The notes: generated by a model from the letters alone, not told the origin. A DNA stretch of 64,000 bases from Amphibalanus amphitrite (GCF_019059575.1 NW_024882033.1:62001-126000); one strand, 5' to 3'. Shown: positions 11,335-23,288, counted from the stretch's first letter. Numbers and translations: made by a program.

Positions 11335-14300
11335 CTAGGCGGTCTTTTCCGACTTGATATCTGAAAAGAAACGGGAAAGTGTTAGACGGTTATCGATAGT
11401 CATTGGCCAGGGAATGGATAAACGAACACTAGGCGAGGCTAAAGTCACTAATTGACAGCTCACAGACGTCATATAAAAATCCTTGTCTTTCAAAATCGTA
11501 AAATGAAACAACCCCTTCCTCGACAAACAACGATTACGACTCACAAATATTGTATTTGATTAAGTTTCGTTCAACGCGTGTCATTCTGCCTACATATACG
11601 CTTTGTATCGGAATGTAATCATGAACCCTGTCGATCGAACCATAAAATGCCCCATTCCCTGCATATGCCTTACCATCCGCGGTGGGCAGAGAGTTTTTCT
11701 CCACGGTATCGGCGTGCTTCAGCTTGTTGGCGTCGAAGTTCTCGATTCCGTCCAGATGCGACTGGAGCTTCTTCTCCTGCTGAATCTCTGCGGAGAAATG
11801 TAAAAAAGCTGTCAGTCTTAGCTTCCAACCATTAGTAAACGCACGACACGTTGTCTTTAGCAACGGTGGTTCCGTAGCCGTACCCCGTATAGGTACTAAT
11901 ACGGATACGTCGGCATTGTTTTATCCGTCATCGAAGTTACGTGTCATCTATTCTGGAATTAATGACGCCACACAATGCCCGTGGATCACCGGGCGCCCCA
12001 CAACGGCGCCGGGGAACCGACCTTCGGGACTGGGCAGGTGGGTCTTCTCCTCGGGGGTGACGTTCTTCATCGAGTCCTTGTTGAAGTGCTCCACACCCGT
12101 CAGCAGGCTCTGGTGCGTCTTCTCCTGCTGCACATCTGTCAGAGAGAAATGCAGACGGCCACAAGCGGTCAGGCTCAGCTAGGCGATAGGCGCTCTGGGG
12201 TGGCGGGCAGAGCCATGTAGCAGTATGCAAAATTGGAGCGGGTAGGTATTGGCGGGGCAGGTGTGCAATGGGCATGCAGGGACCATGCGATATGGCGGGA
12301 ATTGATAATCACTTATTTATAGAACAATTTGCACGGTTTGCTCAGACAAACAAAAAGACGGACAAAAGGACTTATGCTCAGCTCAGATCGGGGGTTTGAG
12401 GAGATACCTGAGAAGGTATGATTACAACAGATGACATTTATACGTTCTTGTCGCTCATCGTTTAACTGGCCCAGCATCCATCGTCAGAACTCAGCCATAG
12501 ACCACACTCGAGGTATAACGGTAAACGGATAAATAAATGCTGGCGGTAGACCTACAAAAATGGTAACGATAATGTTTTGTAGTTACTTCTAACACGTTCC
12601 TGAGATTAAAAATACAAAACAAGACAAGTGAAAACGCCACGGAATGAAACCAAAATTAGACGTCTCACGCTGAACCAAACTCGTGCGTCTTTAAAACGGC
12701 ATGATTTCGTCGTCTATACAGTGACGTCAAGCAATTGAGTCCTGTTCTCCCCAACCCTTCTCTGTCGGTTCCTGGAGGTCACACGACTTCCGCCTGCCGG
12801 AGAGAGCGCCGGAGAGTCTGGCGGCCGGAGAGCCGGAGAGCGGGCCGGGCCCAGTGCGGTGGGGCGTGGAACGCGGCCCGCTCGCCGCGGCTTCTATGGC
12901 TTCGGCCCGACACTACCATATAAGGAGTGACTGGGTCGCCGGCCGGGCGGCCCAGGGGTCGGTCGGCCCGGGATGCGGCGGCTGAGTCGTGGCGGCCGGC
13001 GGGAGGTCGGCTGGCACGCGACCCGCGTACAGGCTGACCGGCAGAGTGACTGTCAGACTGACCCGAGCACAGACTGACTGGAAGACTTGACTGGCAGACT
13101 GATCGGCAGACTGATCGGCAGACTGATCGGCAGACTGACCAACAGACTCATCCGAGCAGACTGACTGGTAGGCCCAGGCCCAACCACGACAGTATGCAAC
13201 GCGTTTGTCTACCGTCTACTCGTCTGTCTCGGACAGACCAGCAGACACAACGGTAAACACAGCCGCAGACACACCGGCAGACACAACGGCAGACACACAA
13301 GCAGACTGAGCGGTAGACAGGATCGCGCACATAGCAGACCGGAAGACAGACCCTCGAACCGACAGACCTGCTGACCCACGAGAGAACAACCAGGAAACTG
13401 AATGACTGACTAGCAAACTGAATAAATGGCTGACCGATTGGCTGAAAGATCCCAATGCCTAGCATCATGACCGACCGTCTACCGACAAGCGACAGACACT
13501 TCGATTACATGATCGAGATAAAACATTCCGGGTTATAATGCTTATCAAACTGCTACCACGAAACAAAATATGTGTATGTGCTAATGGGAAGAACCAACAT
13601 CTAATCAGATTGCAGTACAACGTCTCCCTATGTAAACGTTCTTCCTGCTCCCCGAACCGGAAACGTTCCACTTCCTTTCATCTAACCATCTCCAAATCTG
13701 GTTATCGAAGACGGAGGACCTCACAGCACGACCAGAGCCGGGAGCGTCTCGCGTGCGCCGTATTCGGCGACCGGCAGGTTGTATGCACAGCGGGACGGGA
13801 TGCAAATGACGCATGTAAGACGGTACCGACGGCCCAAACATGGCAGTGCCGGCGGACCGTCAGCGCACGGCTGACGTCCTCGCCCGCGGCTCGGGGACAC
13901 AGATGGGGAGGGGCCGGGGCACACAGAGGGCGGAGATGGGTGACTCACCGGGTCTGTGCTAAACAGCCAGTGGCCAGCGGCATAATCCTTATCGGTGTGT
14001 GTGGGTGAGTGGTGTTTGTTTGTTTGTTTATTCAGTATATTGCCAACCGGATAAGGCCTCCCACTAATAGGCAAAGTCATCCGTATAAAACAATAAATAT
14101 AAGTCGTAAACAGCCAACAGGATATTACACCGCACGCATGATCACACTTTTCATCACCACGGACCTACTGTCATGAAAAAGGTCAACATGGGGACATCGA
14201 GCTATAAAATCATTGGCAAGTCGGGGCAGTCGGCAAAACATCCCGTTCTTGACCGAATTTACCCTGGCGACAGGTTCGAAGAAGCTGGCCCGGTAGCGAG

Positions 14301-16163
14301 CAGTTCTTGATGGCACACGAATGGAAAAACAACTTAAAAGGTACATGGAGTCACATCTACTTCTAATAATACTATATAACAGAGTAATGTCATGCTGTAG
14401 CCTGCGAGATGCGAGTGATGGCAGCTTAAACAGCGCTAGCAGTCCGTCATATGAGAGGTCAGACGACATCCTTCTGTTCGCAGTGCGGTGAACAAGCCAT
14501 AACAGGAGCTTATGTTGTACGCGCTCTATCCTGTCCAGATGTGTTTTTGCCGCGCCTGACCAGATCTGGGATCCAAATTCTAAGACAGAACGGACGTTAG
14601 CAAAGTATGCGGCCATGACGGCCCCTTCATTCAACTGCCCATTCTTTCCATGACAAAACTGAAACGATCGCATGAGCACACCCAAAGCACGGCGAGCCTT
14701 AGAAACGATGAAATCGACGTGTGCGTTGAAGGTCAGTTTGCTGTCTAAAAGCACACCAAGGTCGCGCATTGTGTCTACTTTTTCTAAAACTGTTCCATCG
14801 ACGGTGTATACATATCGCACAGGGTTTCGTTTAAGCGTGACCGACATGGTTTTGCACTTTGATGCATTGAGAGACAGTTTCCATGTTTCGGCCCAATCTG
14901 AGACACGGTTCAGGTCATCCTGGAGAAGGATGCAGTCGTTGTGCGACCGCACATGTCTAAACAGCTTTAAGTCGTCAGCATACATGAGTGAATGGGATTC
15001 GATGACAGATGGTAAGTCATTAACGTATAAGCTAAAAAGTAGCGGGGATAAAATGCCGCCTTCAGGGGTGCCAGAGATAACAGATGTCCATTCTGACGTT
15101 TTCCCATTCAGAACTACACGCTGTGTGCGGTCGGAGAGGTACAGACGAGCCAGGCTAAGGTATGTCCGCTAATTTGGAAAGAATTTTGAAGTTTGTGTAC
15201 CAGTAGCCTGTGGTTAACGCTTTGAAATGCTGCCGAAAAATCAGTGTATATCACGTCCGTCTGGCACCCCTCCGACATGGACAGCCACGCGTGATGCAGA
15301 TAGACCGCGAGATTTGTGGTACACGAGCGCCCAGATAGAAATCCATGCTGAGCATCAGACAGGGTGGGTCGCACATGGCTCATCAATACATCACACGCTA
15401 CTTTCTCCAGAACACGACCGAAAAGAGGCAGCAATGAGATGGACCTGTAGTTCTTGGGATCTGCACGATTGCCACTCTTAAAAATCGGGACGACGTTGGC
15501 CTGTTTCCATTTGGAAGGAACAACACCCTGATCAAATGACAGCTGACATAGAATGTGCAGTGGGATCACGTGTTCAAATGTTGAGCCGGCAGAGACTGTC
15601 AGCGTTCGTTAGAGGCTGGCCACATCCACAGCGGGCGGATGTGGGGGTCCGGGTATGGGTGTGTTATGATGGACATGATAAAAGTGTTGAACGTCTGCCA
15701 TCCAGGCAGGTATCTGATATACTCTCCGGTCTCCACAACAAGCTCACAGGGGCTTGGGTTTTACACGATCGATGACTTATGTTTCAGGACGGTCGTGTTC
15801 CGAAGAAGTTAATAACATGCACTTATCATACGCACGATAAATCATCATGAACACTGCGATTATGTACAATCGATACCGGTCGGAATACTTTTAGCATATG
15901 GGATAAACACGATCCATCTAACCCCGCCTTAGTTATAGTCGGACAATCACCAAAGAAGCAGAGAGGGAAAAGCTCGGAATTCATATGTCTAAGGAAAGCC
16001 GAGGGAAAAATAAGCCAAGAATAAGCTATGCTCGTCTCTGAGGCATTACCGTCGGGAGAGGGGAGGCGGTTCTTCTCCTGGGTCTCCGTCTTCTTCAGCT
16101 GCTCGGAATCGAACTTCTCGACGCCCTCGAGCAGGGCGTTATGCGTCTTCTCCTGCTGCACAT
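11335..16163 (-). CDS. cib: multi-repeat β-thymosin (ciboulot-like) actin-binding protein, 3' exons
   Basis: Four coding exons on the minus strand: 16050-16163, 12022-12135, 11674-11787 and 11335-11360 with the stop. The first three are each exactly 114 bases, start and end in the same codon phase (G|AN), and encode one 38-residue β-thymosin repeat: QQEK near the start, a FD/FN-x-LK core, and an LP-S/T ending. The actin-binding hexapeptide is LKKTET in the first and LKHADT in the third. The second has MKNVTP, a weaker match. The last exon adds IKSEKTA. β-thymosin repeats bind actin monomers in the cytoplasm; arthropods typically have one multi-repeat gene that makes isoforms by exon use. The initiator methionine and N-terminal exon are not found, either before the BEL element or beyond it. 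A non-LTR element sits in the first visible intron. Confidence 0.9.
13030..13470. repeat. 12-bp minisatellite of GGCAGACTGATC type, degenerate
   Basis: Exact 12-base copies (GGCAGACTGATC) occur around 13091-13135. They are flanked on both sides by degraded CAGACTGAC/CAGACACAAC units up to about 13470. It lies in the thymosin intron between the first two visible exons. Confidence 0.75.
14017..15600 (-). mobile_element. non-LTR retrotransposon fragment (Jockey/CR1-like RT), frameshifted
   Basis: The minus strand encodes a reverse transcriptase in two frames. 15569-15114 holds the finger region (VVPIFKSGN, YRSISLLP, HGFLSGRSCTTNL) and the first catalytic Asp motif (YTDFSAAFQSVNH). The rest up to 14125 holds the TPEGGILSPLLFSLYVND block, the YADD catalytic motif and a C-terminal region with an IERVQHKLL motif, ending at a stop near 14125. 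A one-base shift near 15160 separates the two frames, so the copy is dead. The 3' end is a short untranslated region followed by an (AAAC)n-type tail at 14017-14035. The endonuclease and ORF1 are absent, so it is 5'-truncated. It sits in a thymosin intron in the same orientation as the gene. Confidence 0.85.
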
Positions 16164-16693
16164 CTGCAATGGAGGCGGCAGGGCGGCAGGCGGTCAGCCC
16201 AGAAGCAGTAGAACCATGCAGCCTGGGCGAGCGCTGCAGAAGCATGGTAGCGGGGGATAGCCGAGTTCGGCCTGTGGTAGCGGGTTAGCGGGGCGGGAGA
16301 TGGCAGCAATTTGGGGAACTAGCGCCGGAATGGTAATAACGCTATACCTACTAATAGCGCCTGAGCCAAAGTTCAGGATTTCAGCAACTCCTTTTCCAGC
16401 CGTGTTTCATTCCCATCCTCCCTAGCCCGCAGTAACCAGGCCTAGCTGAGCCGTGCGCTTTTTTCACAAGGCACTCTCAAATCCAGGTATCGTTCGCAGT
16501 TTGCCTTCATAAGTCAACTCCGCGTGTCTGGCATTTATGTCAGACTTGAGCCTCACGTCATTGCTATCACGTCTGTCGGTGAACCGAGCAGGACATGACA
16601 ACGGGCTGATGAAACCAAGAGTGCACAGTGCACACTGTACAAAATGCACTTTGCAGAAGCACTCTGAGAGCTAAACGGTTACCGCATAGCCAC
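16164..16693. other. non-coding flank between thymosin exon and BEL element
   Basis: No exon with a convincing thymosin or SLC6 translation is visible on either strand. The last five bases before the LTR are GCCAC. A palindromic GTGCACAGTGCACAC patch lies near 16620. Confidence 0.5.
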
Positions 16694-17446
16694 TGTTAGC
16701 ACCGGCGGCTGCAGGCCGGGCCGCCCGGGACCACCGAGCGGGCCATGTGGCGGCCGGCCGACCACGTGGCGCTCGGGGCTATGCCGGCACTGAGCTGGCT
16801 CATTGTAAGCGGCCCCGTGATTGGCTGTGTGGGCTCCTGCCCTCGGGGCGCCGGCGAGGTGACCTCGGGTCGGCGCACGGGGCTCGAGGGGAGTTCGGTC
16901 TTGATGCTCGGCGGGGAAGTGCTTGTGCGTTGGATGTGGTGCGCTGGCTGTGGTGTGGTGGTGGTGCACAATACAGCAAGTGAAATATCTTAACTGGTGT
17001 GGAGAGGAGCTGGACCAGTGGAAAAGGGACGGAACAGTGAACAGCAGCGAGTCTTCTCAGCGTGCGAGTAGCCGATCATTTCCTTCCATCCGGGACTCAT
17101 AACACGGCCTCTTCCGGGGTGTGTGAGGGAGGCGGCCACAGTGTCTCGCCATCGAGTCACTGAGCTTAAACTCGTTTCCCGGGTCTTGCCATCGAGGCTC
17201 GGGTGCGGGGTCTCCGCTCAGACAGGGGTGCGACCAGTCGGCTCCGGCTAGCCTTGCCATCGAGGCGCCGGAGTATCGGTTGATCTGTCCGATTACAGTG
17301 GTCTCGCCATCGAGAGGCTGGAATCGGCAGCGGCTGGCGTCTTCCTCACCATCCTTATCTACCCATCGCTCTCCTACAGTCCTTGTTTATAATCCGGCTA
17401 AATAAGTGTCGTTGGCGTGTGAAATACCAGAGGACACGTGGCGACA
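16694..17446 (+). repeat. 5' LTR of BEL element
   Basis: 753 bases, TG...CA, nearly identical to 24031-24788. It contains four copies of GCCATCGAG (17148, 17188, 17256 and 17306). Confidence 0.95.
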
Positions 17447-17498
17447 TTTCTGGTCCTCCGCGGGCCGGATTGCGACCCAGTGAGCTGAACAGGAGAAG

Positions 17499-20400
17499 AT
17501 GGGGATAGAAAAAGAAGAGGCAAAGGATGTCAAACGGCCCGATCCCACTGCAGATGGAGCTTTCAAGGATGTTAGAGATCAAGAGCTTGCTGATCTGCGA
17601 CGACTGCGTGGTATCAAGAGGGCTGTCGTGACGAGGGTGTCCAAGGTGTTAGAGGCAGAGATAGCAAGACAGCGGAACCGCGATCGCATCCAGGAGGTAA
17701 ACGGAAGGCTGAAAGAAGCTTTTTCTGATTTGAGAAAAGCTCATCAGGAGTATGAAAGCAAACTCAATGACGCAGAACTGGACGAAGCTCAGGGATACGC
17801 TGATAATCTTGAAGAAGAAGAGTCGGCTATTCAAGGGAAGATCCAGGAGTATCTTCAGGGGCTGGATGAAGCCAAGTCATCAGCTGCCACCTCCCGTCAC
17901 GCTCGAAGTCGTGCCAGGTCACACACGTCGGCAGAGACGGCCGCCTCAGTCCGGTCACGAGAAGCGGCAGTTGAGTTGGATGATGCCGACTGCCAGGTGA
18001 ACGATGTTAGAGCACAGCTCGAGGAGGCACGTCGTATCAGAAAAGAGCGCTTGGAGAAAGAAATGGCGCGATTGGAAGCAGAGAAGTTACGACAGCAAGA
18101 ACAATGGAACTTAGAAGAACGTGACGATGCACTGGAACTAAAGAAAGCAGAAAGGGCTAGAGCCAGGGCGGCTCGAAAGCTACATATGTACCGCGCTGCG
18201 GAAGATGAACTTAATTGGGACCGTCGACATGACTTCGATGACACCGCCATCAAGGACAGCAAAGGGTCTGCTGAATGTACGGGGTTGGATCAAGCCACCG
18301 AAACACCAAATTGCCGGGACGCGCCCGACAATGTGGTTGACTCAAGATCACAAGAACAGAACGACGGACCCAAGGCAGCACCGGAAGTAGATGGTTCATC
18401 TTTGAACCCAAAGAACTGGACATCAAACAACAAAGGTCAAGAGAAGCCTGGGCATCCACCTCATGGGATGTCAGCAGCTTTCTCGAACAGTGTTCCGCGT
18501 CTCAGCTTGCCGCGGTTCACGGGAGATCCAAGTGAGTGGCCGCGTTGGATCAGCCTCTTCAGAGCACTGGTTCACGATCAGGCGTCTCTCTCTGACACGG
18601 AGCGGATGGCGCATCTACAACAAGCAGTAGATGGAGTTGCCCATCAAGCCATCGAGGGATTCTTGTTCGATGGCAAGATGTATCACCAAGCGTTGGCAAG
18701 GCTGCACGAGCGTTTCGGTCGAGAAGGCGACATCAGTCAAGCATATCTCAGCTCCATGTTTGCAACTCCAGCTCCTTCAATCAACAACATCGCCTCAGTG
18801 GAGAGGTTCAGTTCAGCTGTTAGCAACACTGTGCTGACGCTGCGCGCTCTGAACCACTACAATGATCTGAGAGCCATCGAGAACCTGCGTCGAGTAGTAT
18901 TGAAGCTTCCTGCGGAGTTGTCCTACCAGTGGGGACGAGAAGTGCATCAGATGCATCCCAAGCAGCCCGATCTGGAGATCTTCAGCAAGTGGCTGGAGAC
19001 AGAGACTGCCATCTTGAGAAACTCAGCCAACCACAACCGCGATCCAGAAAGGAAAAGGCCATCCGCGAGTGCACGGGAGACCTCGGCGCGACGAACAACT
19101 CTGACTACGTCGGCTACGTCTTCCCAGACGGAAAACAACCGACGTCGCTGGTTCTGTGTCCTGTGCAAGGAACAGCACAAGCTTCAGGATTGCACGGAGT
19201 TCAAGTCGAAGACGGTGGAGGAGAGGCTGGTCGTAGTGAGCAAGGAACGACTGTGTTGGGGCTGCCTGAACAAGGGTCACTTCATGAGGGATTGCCGCTC
19301 TGCAAGACGATGCAACTTGAATGGATGTAATGCATCTCATCACCGACTCATACATGTGGACAGAAGCGCCGCTTGTAATGAAGAAAGCCAAACAGAACCA
19401 AAAACAGTGGCACGAGAAGGAAGTCGCATCGTCGGCACGGCTCTCACAGAGACGACAGACACACTGCTGCAGTTGGTGCCGGTGCGGATTCACGGCCCAA
19501 ACGGGGAGAGAGACGTAGTAGCACTGCTGGACCCGGGAGCGCAGACATCGCTCTGCTGTGAAGATGTCTTGGAAGACGTTGGGGTCCCTGGAGTCCGAGA
19601 GAATCTGCAGCTACAGAACATCGAAGGAAGCGGTACCAGACAGTCGTCTCTTCGAGTTCAGCTGACGGTCAGTCCTCTGAGCACAGCGACCAGCAGAAAT
19701 CGAATCGGCGTGCCCGAGGTGTGGTCTGTGCCAAGGTTGAACGTGGCCCCACCCAGCATGAGTAGCAAGCAGCTTCGCAGCTGGAAGCACTTGCAGGACC
19801 TGGACCTACAGCAGTACAACGGCGCACACGTCGAGCTCCTACTTGGTGCCAACATTCTGGAAGCTGTGCTGCAGCGAGAGGTCAGGGTGGGAGGCCCCGG
19901 AATGCCCGTCGCTATCCGGACAGACTTTGGCTGGACCCTGACGGGATCGATATCCACCCTGATTCCAAGCACAATGCGGCAAGTCATGTTCGTGCGTCAA
20001 CGTGCTCCCGAAGACGCTCTGGAGGGTCTGCAAGAGTTGGTCCAAGACTGGTGGACGACCGAGGCCTTCGGCACCATGATCAACAGCTCTGATGCACGAT
20101 CTCAAGAAGATCTCAGAGCTATGCGAATCTTGGATCAGCAGACCAGGAAGGTGGGGGACAGATATGAAGCTGGACTTCTGTGGGGTGAAGACGAACCGAT
20201 GTTACCGGACAACTGGAACCAAGCGTACCGACGTCTCCAGTCCATTGAGAGGAAACTCGACAAGCAGCCAGAACTGGCCACAAGGTACCAAGCCATCATC
20301 GACGGATATGTGAAGGATGGTCACGCAAGGAAGCTTTCAGCAGAAGAAGCGGACGAACCGAAGGAGAAGCGTTGGTATCTGCCACACCACGCAGTAGTGA

Positions 20401-23288
20401 ATCCGAACAAGCCAGGGAAGCTGAGAATCGTTTTTGACGCTGCGGCAACATACCAAGGTGTATCACTGAACTCGAAGCTCATCACAGGTCCAGATCTACT
20501 ACAAAGCCTTCCTGGGGTGATCATGCGCTTCAGGGAAGGTGTGATCGCTGTGACCGCGGACATCAAGCAGATGTATCATCAGGTGAGGATCCGGACAGAA
20601 GACCAGCCTGCATCGAGCTTTCTATGGCGAGATATGGAGCGACACCGCAAGCCTGACGTCTATCAGATGGAGGTGGTCATCTTTGGCGCGAAGTCATCAC
20701 CGGCAACGGCCAACTACGTGCTGAGAAAAGCACTTCTGGACCATGGAGCGGAGACAGACAAGATTCTCAGCAGAAGTCCCGAGCAACTGGCAAAGTCGTT
20801 CTACATGGACGATTGCCTGTTCTCTTGCATGACGGAAGACGCCGCCAAACAGCTGTACGCTGACGTGAAGGAGGCACTGGAGAGAGGAGGTTTTCACCTC
20901 ACGAAGTGGAGAAGCAGTTCCCCCGCTGTGCTGAAAGGCGTTCCAGAGAGTGAGAAAGCCAGCGCCTCTGCGAGCCTATGTCTCAGGAGCACGCACACCG
21001 CTGAAAAGACGCTGGGCATCGCATGGGAGGAAGACGAGGACACATTGGGGTTTCGTCTCCAAGCCAAAGAAGTGAGTGCAACCAAGCGTGGTGTGCTCAG
21101 CAAAGTGTCAACAATTTTTGACCCTCTGGGGATTGCTGCTCCTGTTACCGTGAGAGCAAAGATGATGATGCAGCGACTCTGGTGGAAACATCTGGAGTGG
21201 GACGAGCCACTACCCGAACCTGAGCTGAGCCAATGGTTGGAGTGGCTGAGTGAAGCAGAGAAGCTGAACGAAGTCGTGATGCAACGCTGCGTGAACCCCA
21301 GCGGCCCAGGGACACTGCGACGCCAACTTCATGTGTTCTGCGATGCGTCAGAGAGTGCGTTCGGCGCTGTGGCATACTGGAGGACAACTTCGAGCGATGG
21401 GTTACACCACTGTCGCTTCCTGATCGGCAAGTGCCGAGTCGCTCCACTGAAGCGACTATCAATTGTCCGTCTGGAGCTGCAAGCAGCCGTTCTTGGAGCG
21501 CGTCTGGTGGCTACCGTTCTCGGGGAGATCACTCAGCCGCCGGATGACATCTTCTGCTGGACGGACAGCAAGGTCGTTCAGCAGTACCTTGGTAATGAAA
21601 CCCGACGGTTCAAGACCTTCGTGGCTAACCGACTGGCTGAGATTCACGAGCTGACCCACAACGCGTGCTGGCTCCACGTTCCTGGGAAGCTCAACCCCGC
21701 TGACGACTGTTCCAGAGGGGTTTCGGTGCTCATGCTCAGTCAGGACGGCAGGTGGCTGACGGGTCCCACCTTCTTGAGGGAGGACGTCAGCCAGTGGCCA
21801 CCTCAAGAGGAGCTAGCCCAGCTGGCACAGGATGAAGAGATGCGGGACGCGCTGGTATTCACGACTACCAAGTGCACATCAGAGGAACCGATTCCAGCGA
21901 GGTTTTCATCCTGGGGGAAGTTCAAGCGAGTCGTTGGATGGATGATGCGCTTTACGCGCAACATGAAGGCGTGTCTTTCAGGACAGCTGCCGAAGGCCAC
22001 CGGACCACTCTCACGTTCGGAACTGCAAGCAGCGGAGGTGTGGGTCGTTGCCAGGGAACAGGCGCAGTCCTACGCTGAAGAAGTACGCTGTCTGACGCAG
22101 CAACGGCCGCTGCCTACGTCCAGTTCTCTGCTTCCTCTGGCCCCGTTTCAGGACGAGGACGGCCTGATCAGAGTCGGGGGACGCATCGGCAAGGCATGCA
22201 TCCCGGAGGAAGCCAAACACCCAATCATCCTTCCACGGCAAAGTGAGCTGGCTCGGCTTGTCATCAAGCACGAACACACTCGTCATGGTCATGCAGGAGC
22301 TGAGCACACGCTGAACTTGGTGCGCCAGAAGTACTGGATTCCGCAAGGACGCTCAGCCATCAAGGCGCAGCTTCGTGACTGCTCCTTCTGTCGCCGTCGC
22401 AGGGCCGCCCCTGTGCCACCGCGGATGGCCGATCTCCCTCGGGAGAGACTCGAAGCTGGACGGCCATTTCGAAACGCTGGTGTTGACTTCTTCGGGCCGC
22501 TGCATGTGAAAAGATTCAGGAAAACAGAGACCCGATACGGACTGTTGGTGACTTGTCTGGCGACGCGAGCTGTACATCTAGAAGTGGCCCACTCATTAGA
22601 TACAGACAGTTGTATCATGGCCCTCAGAAGATTCTTTGCTCGCAGATCGCAGCCGGATGTCATCTTCTCAGACCGTGGGACAAACTTCGTCGGCAGCAAC
22701 CGTGAGCTTCGTCAAGAGCTCCGAGGGGTTCTGGCGCAGATGCCAGAGAAACTGAGTTCCTACGAAATTGACTGGCGCTTCAATCCACCAGCCGCGAGCC
22801 ACATGGGTGGGGTGTGGGAACGCATGGTCAGATCTGTGAAGACGTGCCTGCAAGTCGTAGTTGGCTCACAGGTATTGACGGACGAAGTCCTGCTGACTGT
22901 GTTCGCAGAGGTTGAACACATGGTGAACAGTCGGCCGCTTACCTACGTAAGCTCCGACCCAACTGACGCCGAGGCGCTAACACCCAATCACTTTCTGTTG
23001 GGTCACGCTTCTCATCATCTAGCGCCAGCTCTGACGAGAAACGGAGACTTGAGCAGTCGTCGGCGTTGGAGACAAGCTCAAGCAGTCGCTGAGCACGTGT
23101 GGCGGAGATGGACGCGAGAATACGTGCCGAACTTTGGCGCGCAGAAGCAAGTGGCACCGAGAAACCAGAAACCTACGTGTGGGGGATCTGGTTCTCATGA
23201 CAGACACAAATATGCCCAGGGGGTCGTGGCCATTGGCTCGTATCACAAGAGTATTTCCTGGAGAAGACGGCATAGTGAGGTCCGCTGA
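17499..23288 (+). CDS. BEL/Pao gag-pol polyprotein, frameshifted near its C-terminus
   Basis: One frame of 1929 codons starts 52 bases after the 5' LTR. In order: a coiled-coil, charged N-terminus (about 1-250), a DUF1759-type gag region (about 335-500, PRFTGDPSEWPRW), two zinc-knuckle-like Cys/His clusters (about 550 and 585, CWGCLNKGHFMRDC), an aspartic protease with LLDPGAQTS (about 676; Pro where Ser or Thr is usual), reverse transcriptase with YMDD (about 1100), RNase H starting CDASESAFGA (about 1277), and integrase with HHCC zinc site (about 1590) and D, D, E residues (about 1661, 1724, 1771). The frame then drifts: a one-base shift near 23125-23135 moves the remaining DUF5641-like tail into the next frame, which stays open to 23364. 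Protease, RT, RNase H and integrase appear uninterrupted. Confidence 0.93.
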   Translation: MGIEKEEAKDVKRPDPTADGAFKDVRDQELADLRRLRGIKRAVVTRVSKVLEAEIARQRNRDRIQEVNGRLKEAFSDLRKAHQEYESKLNDAELDEAQGYADNLEEEESAIQGKIQEYLQGLDEAKSSAATSRHARSRARSHTSAETAASVRSREAAVELDDADCQVNDVRAQLEEARRIRKERLEKEMARLEAEKLRQQEQWNLEERDDALELKKAERARARAARKLHMYRAAEDELNWDRRHDFDDTAIKDSKGSAECTGLDQATETPNCRDAPDNVVDSRSQEQNDGPKAAPEVDGSSLNPKNWTSNNKGQEKPGHPPHGMSAAFSNSVPRLSLPRFTGDPSEWPRWISLFRALVHDQASLSDTERMAHLQQAVDGVAHQAIEGFLFDGKMYHQALARLHERFGREGDISQAYLSSMFATPAPSINNIASVERFSSAVSNTVLTLRALNHYNDLRAIENLRRVVLKLPAELSYQWGREVHQMHPKQPDLEIFSKWLETETAILRNSANHNRDPERKRPSASARETSARRTTLTTSATSSQTENNRRRWFCVLCKEQHKLQDCTEFKSKTVEERLVVVSKERLCWGCLNKGHFMRDCRSARRCNLNGCNASHHRLIHVDRSAACNEESQTEPKTVAREGSRIVGTALTETTDTLLQLVPVRIHGPNGERDVVALLDPGAQTSLCCEDVLEDVGVPGVRENLQLQNIEGSGTRQSSLRVQLTVSPLSTATSRNRIGVPEVWSVPRLNVAPPSMSSKQLRSWKHLQDLDLQQYNGAHVELLLGANILEAVLQREVRVGGPGMPVAIRTDFGWTLTGSISTLIPSTMRQVMFVRQRAPEDALEGLQELVQDWWTTEAFGTMINSSDARSQEDLRAMRILDQQTRKVGDRYEAGLLWGEDEPMLPDNWNQAYRRLQSIERKLDKQPELATRYQAIIDGYVKDGHARKLSAEEADEPKEKRWYLPHHAVVNPNKPGKLRIVFDAAATYQGVSLNSKLITGPDLLQSLPGVIMRFREGVIAVTADIKQMYHQVRIRTEDQPASSFLWRDMERHRKPDVYQMEVVIFGAKSSPATANYVLRKALLDHGAETDKILSRSPEQLAKSFYMDDCLFSCMTEDAAKQLYADVKEALERGGFHLTKWRSSSPAVLKGVPESEKASASASLCLRSTHTAEKTLGIAWEEDEDTLGFRLQAKEVSATKRGVLSKVSTIFDPLGIAAPVTVRAKMMMQRLWWKHLEWDEPLPEPELSQWLEWLSEAEKLNEVVMQRCVNPSGPGTLRRQLHVFCDASESAFGAVAYWRTTSSDGLHHCRFLIGKCRVAPLKRLSIVRLELQAAVLGARLVATVLGEITQPPDDIFCWTDSKVVQQYLGNETRRFKTFVANRLAEIHELTHNACWLHVPGKLNPADDCSRGVSVLMLSQDGRWLTGPTFLREDVSQWPPQEELAQLAQDEEMRDALVFTTTKCTSEEPIPARFSSWGKFKRVVGWMMRFTRNMKACLSGQLPKATGPLSRSELQAAEVWVVAREQAQSYAEEVRCLTQQRPLPTSSSLLPLAPFQDEDGLIRVGGRIGKACIPEEAKHPIILPRQSELARLVIKHEHTRHGHAGAEHTLNLVRQKYWIPQGRSAIKAQLRDCSFCRRRRAAPVPPRMADLPRERLEAGRPFRNAGVDFFGPLHVKRFRKTETRYGLLVTCLATRAVHLEVAHSLDTDSCIMALRRFFARRSQPDVIFSDRGTNFVGSNRELRQELRGVLAQMPEKLSSYEIDWRFNPPAASHMGGVWERMVRSVKTCLQVVVGSQVLTDEVLLTVFAEVEHMVNSRPLTYVSSDPTDAEALTPNHFLLGHASHHLAPALTRNGDLSSRRRWRQAQAVAEHVWRRWTREYVPNFGAQKQVAPRNQKPTCGGSGSHDRHKYAQGVVAIGSYHKSISWRRRHSEVR

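Noticed and set aside
12735-12923. Arginine-rich 62-codon frame in a GC-rich patch, considered as a thymosin 5' exon
   Set aside because: It is on the opposite strand to thymosin and has no thymosin motif.
16679-16971. Proline/alanine-rich frames on both strands
   Set aside because: They lie wholly inside the GC-rich BEL LTR and recur in the other LTR.
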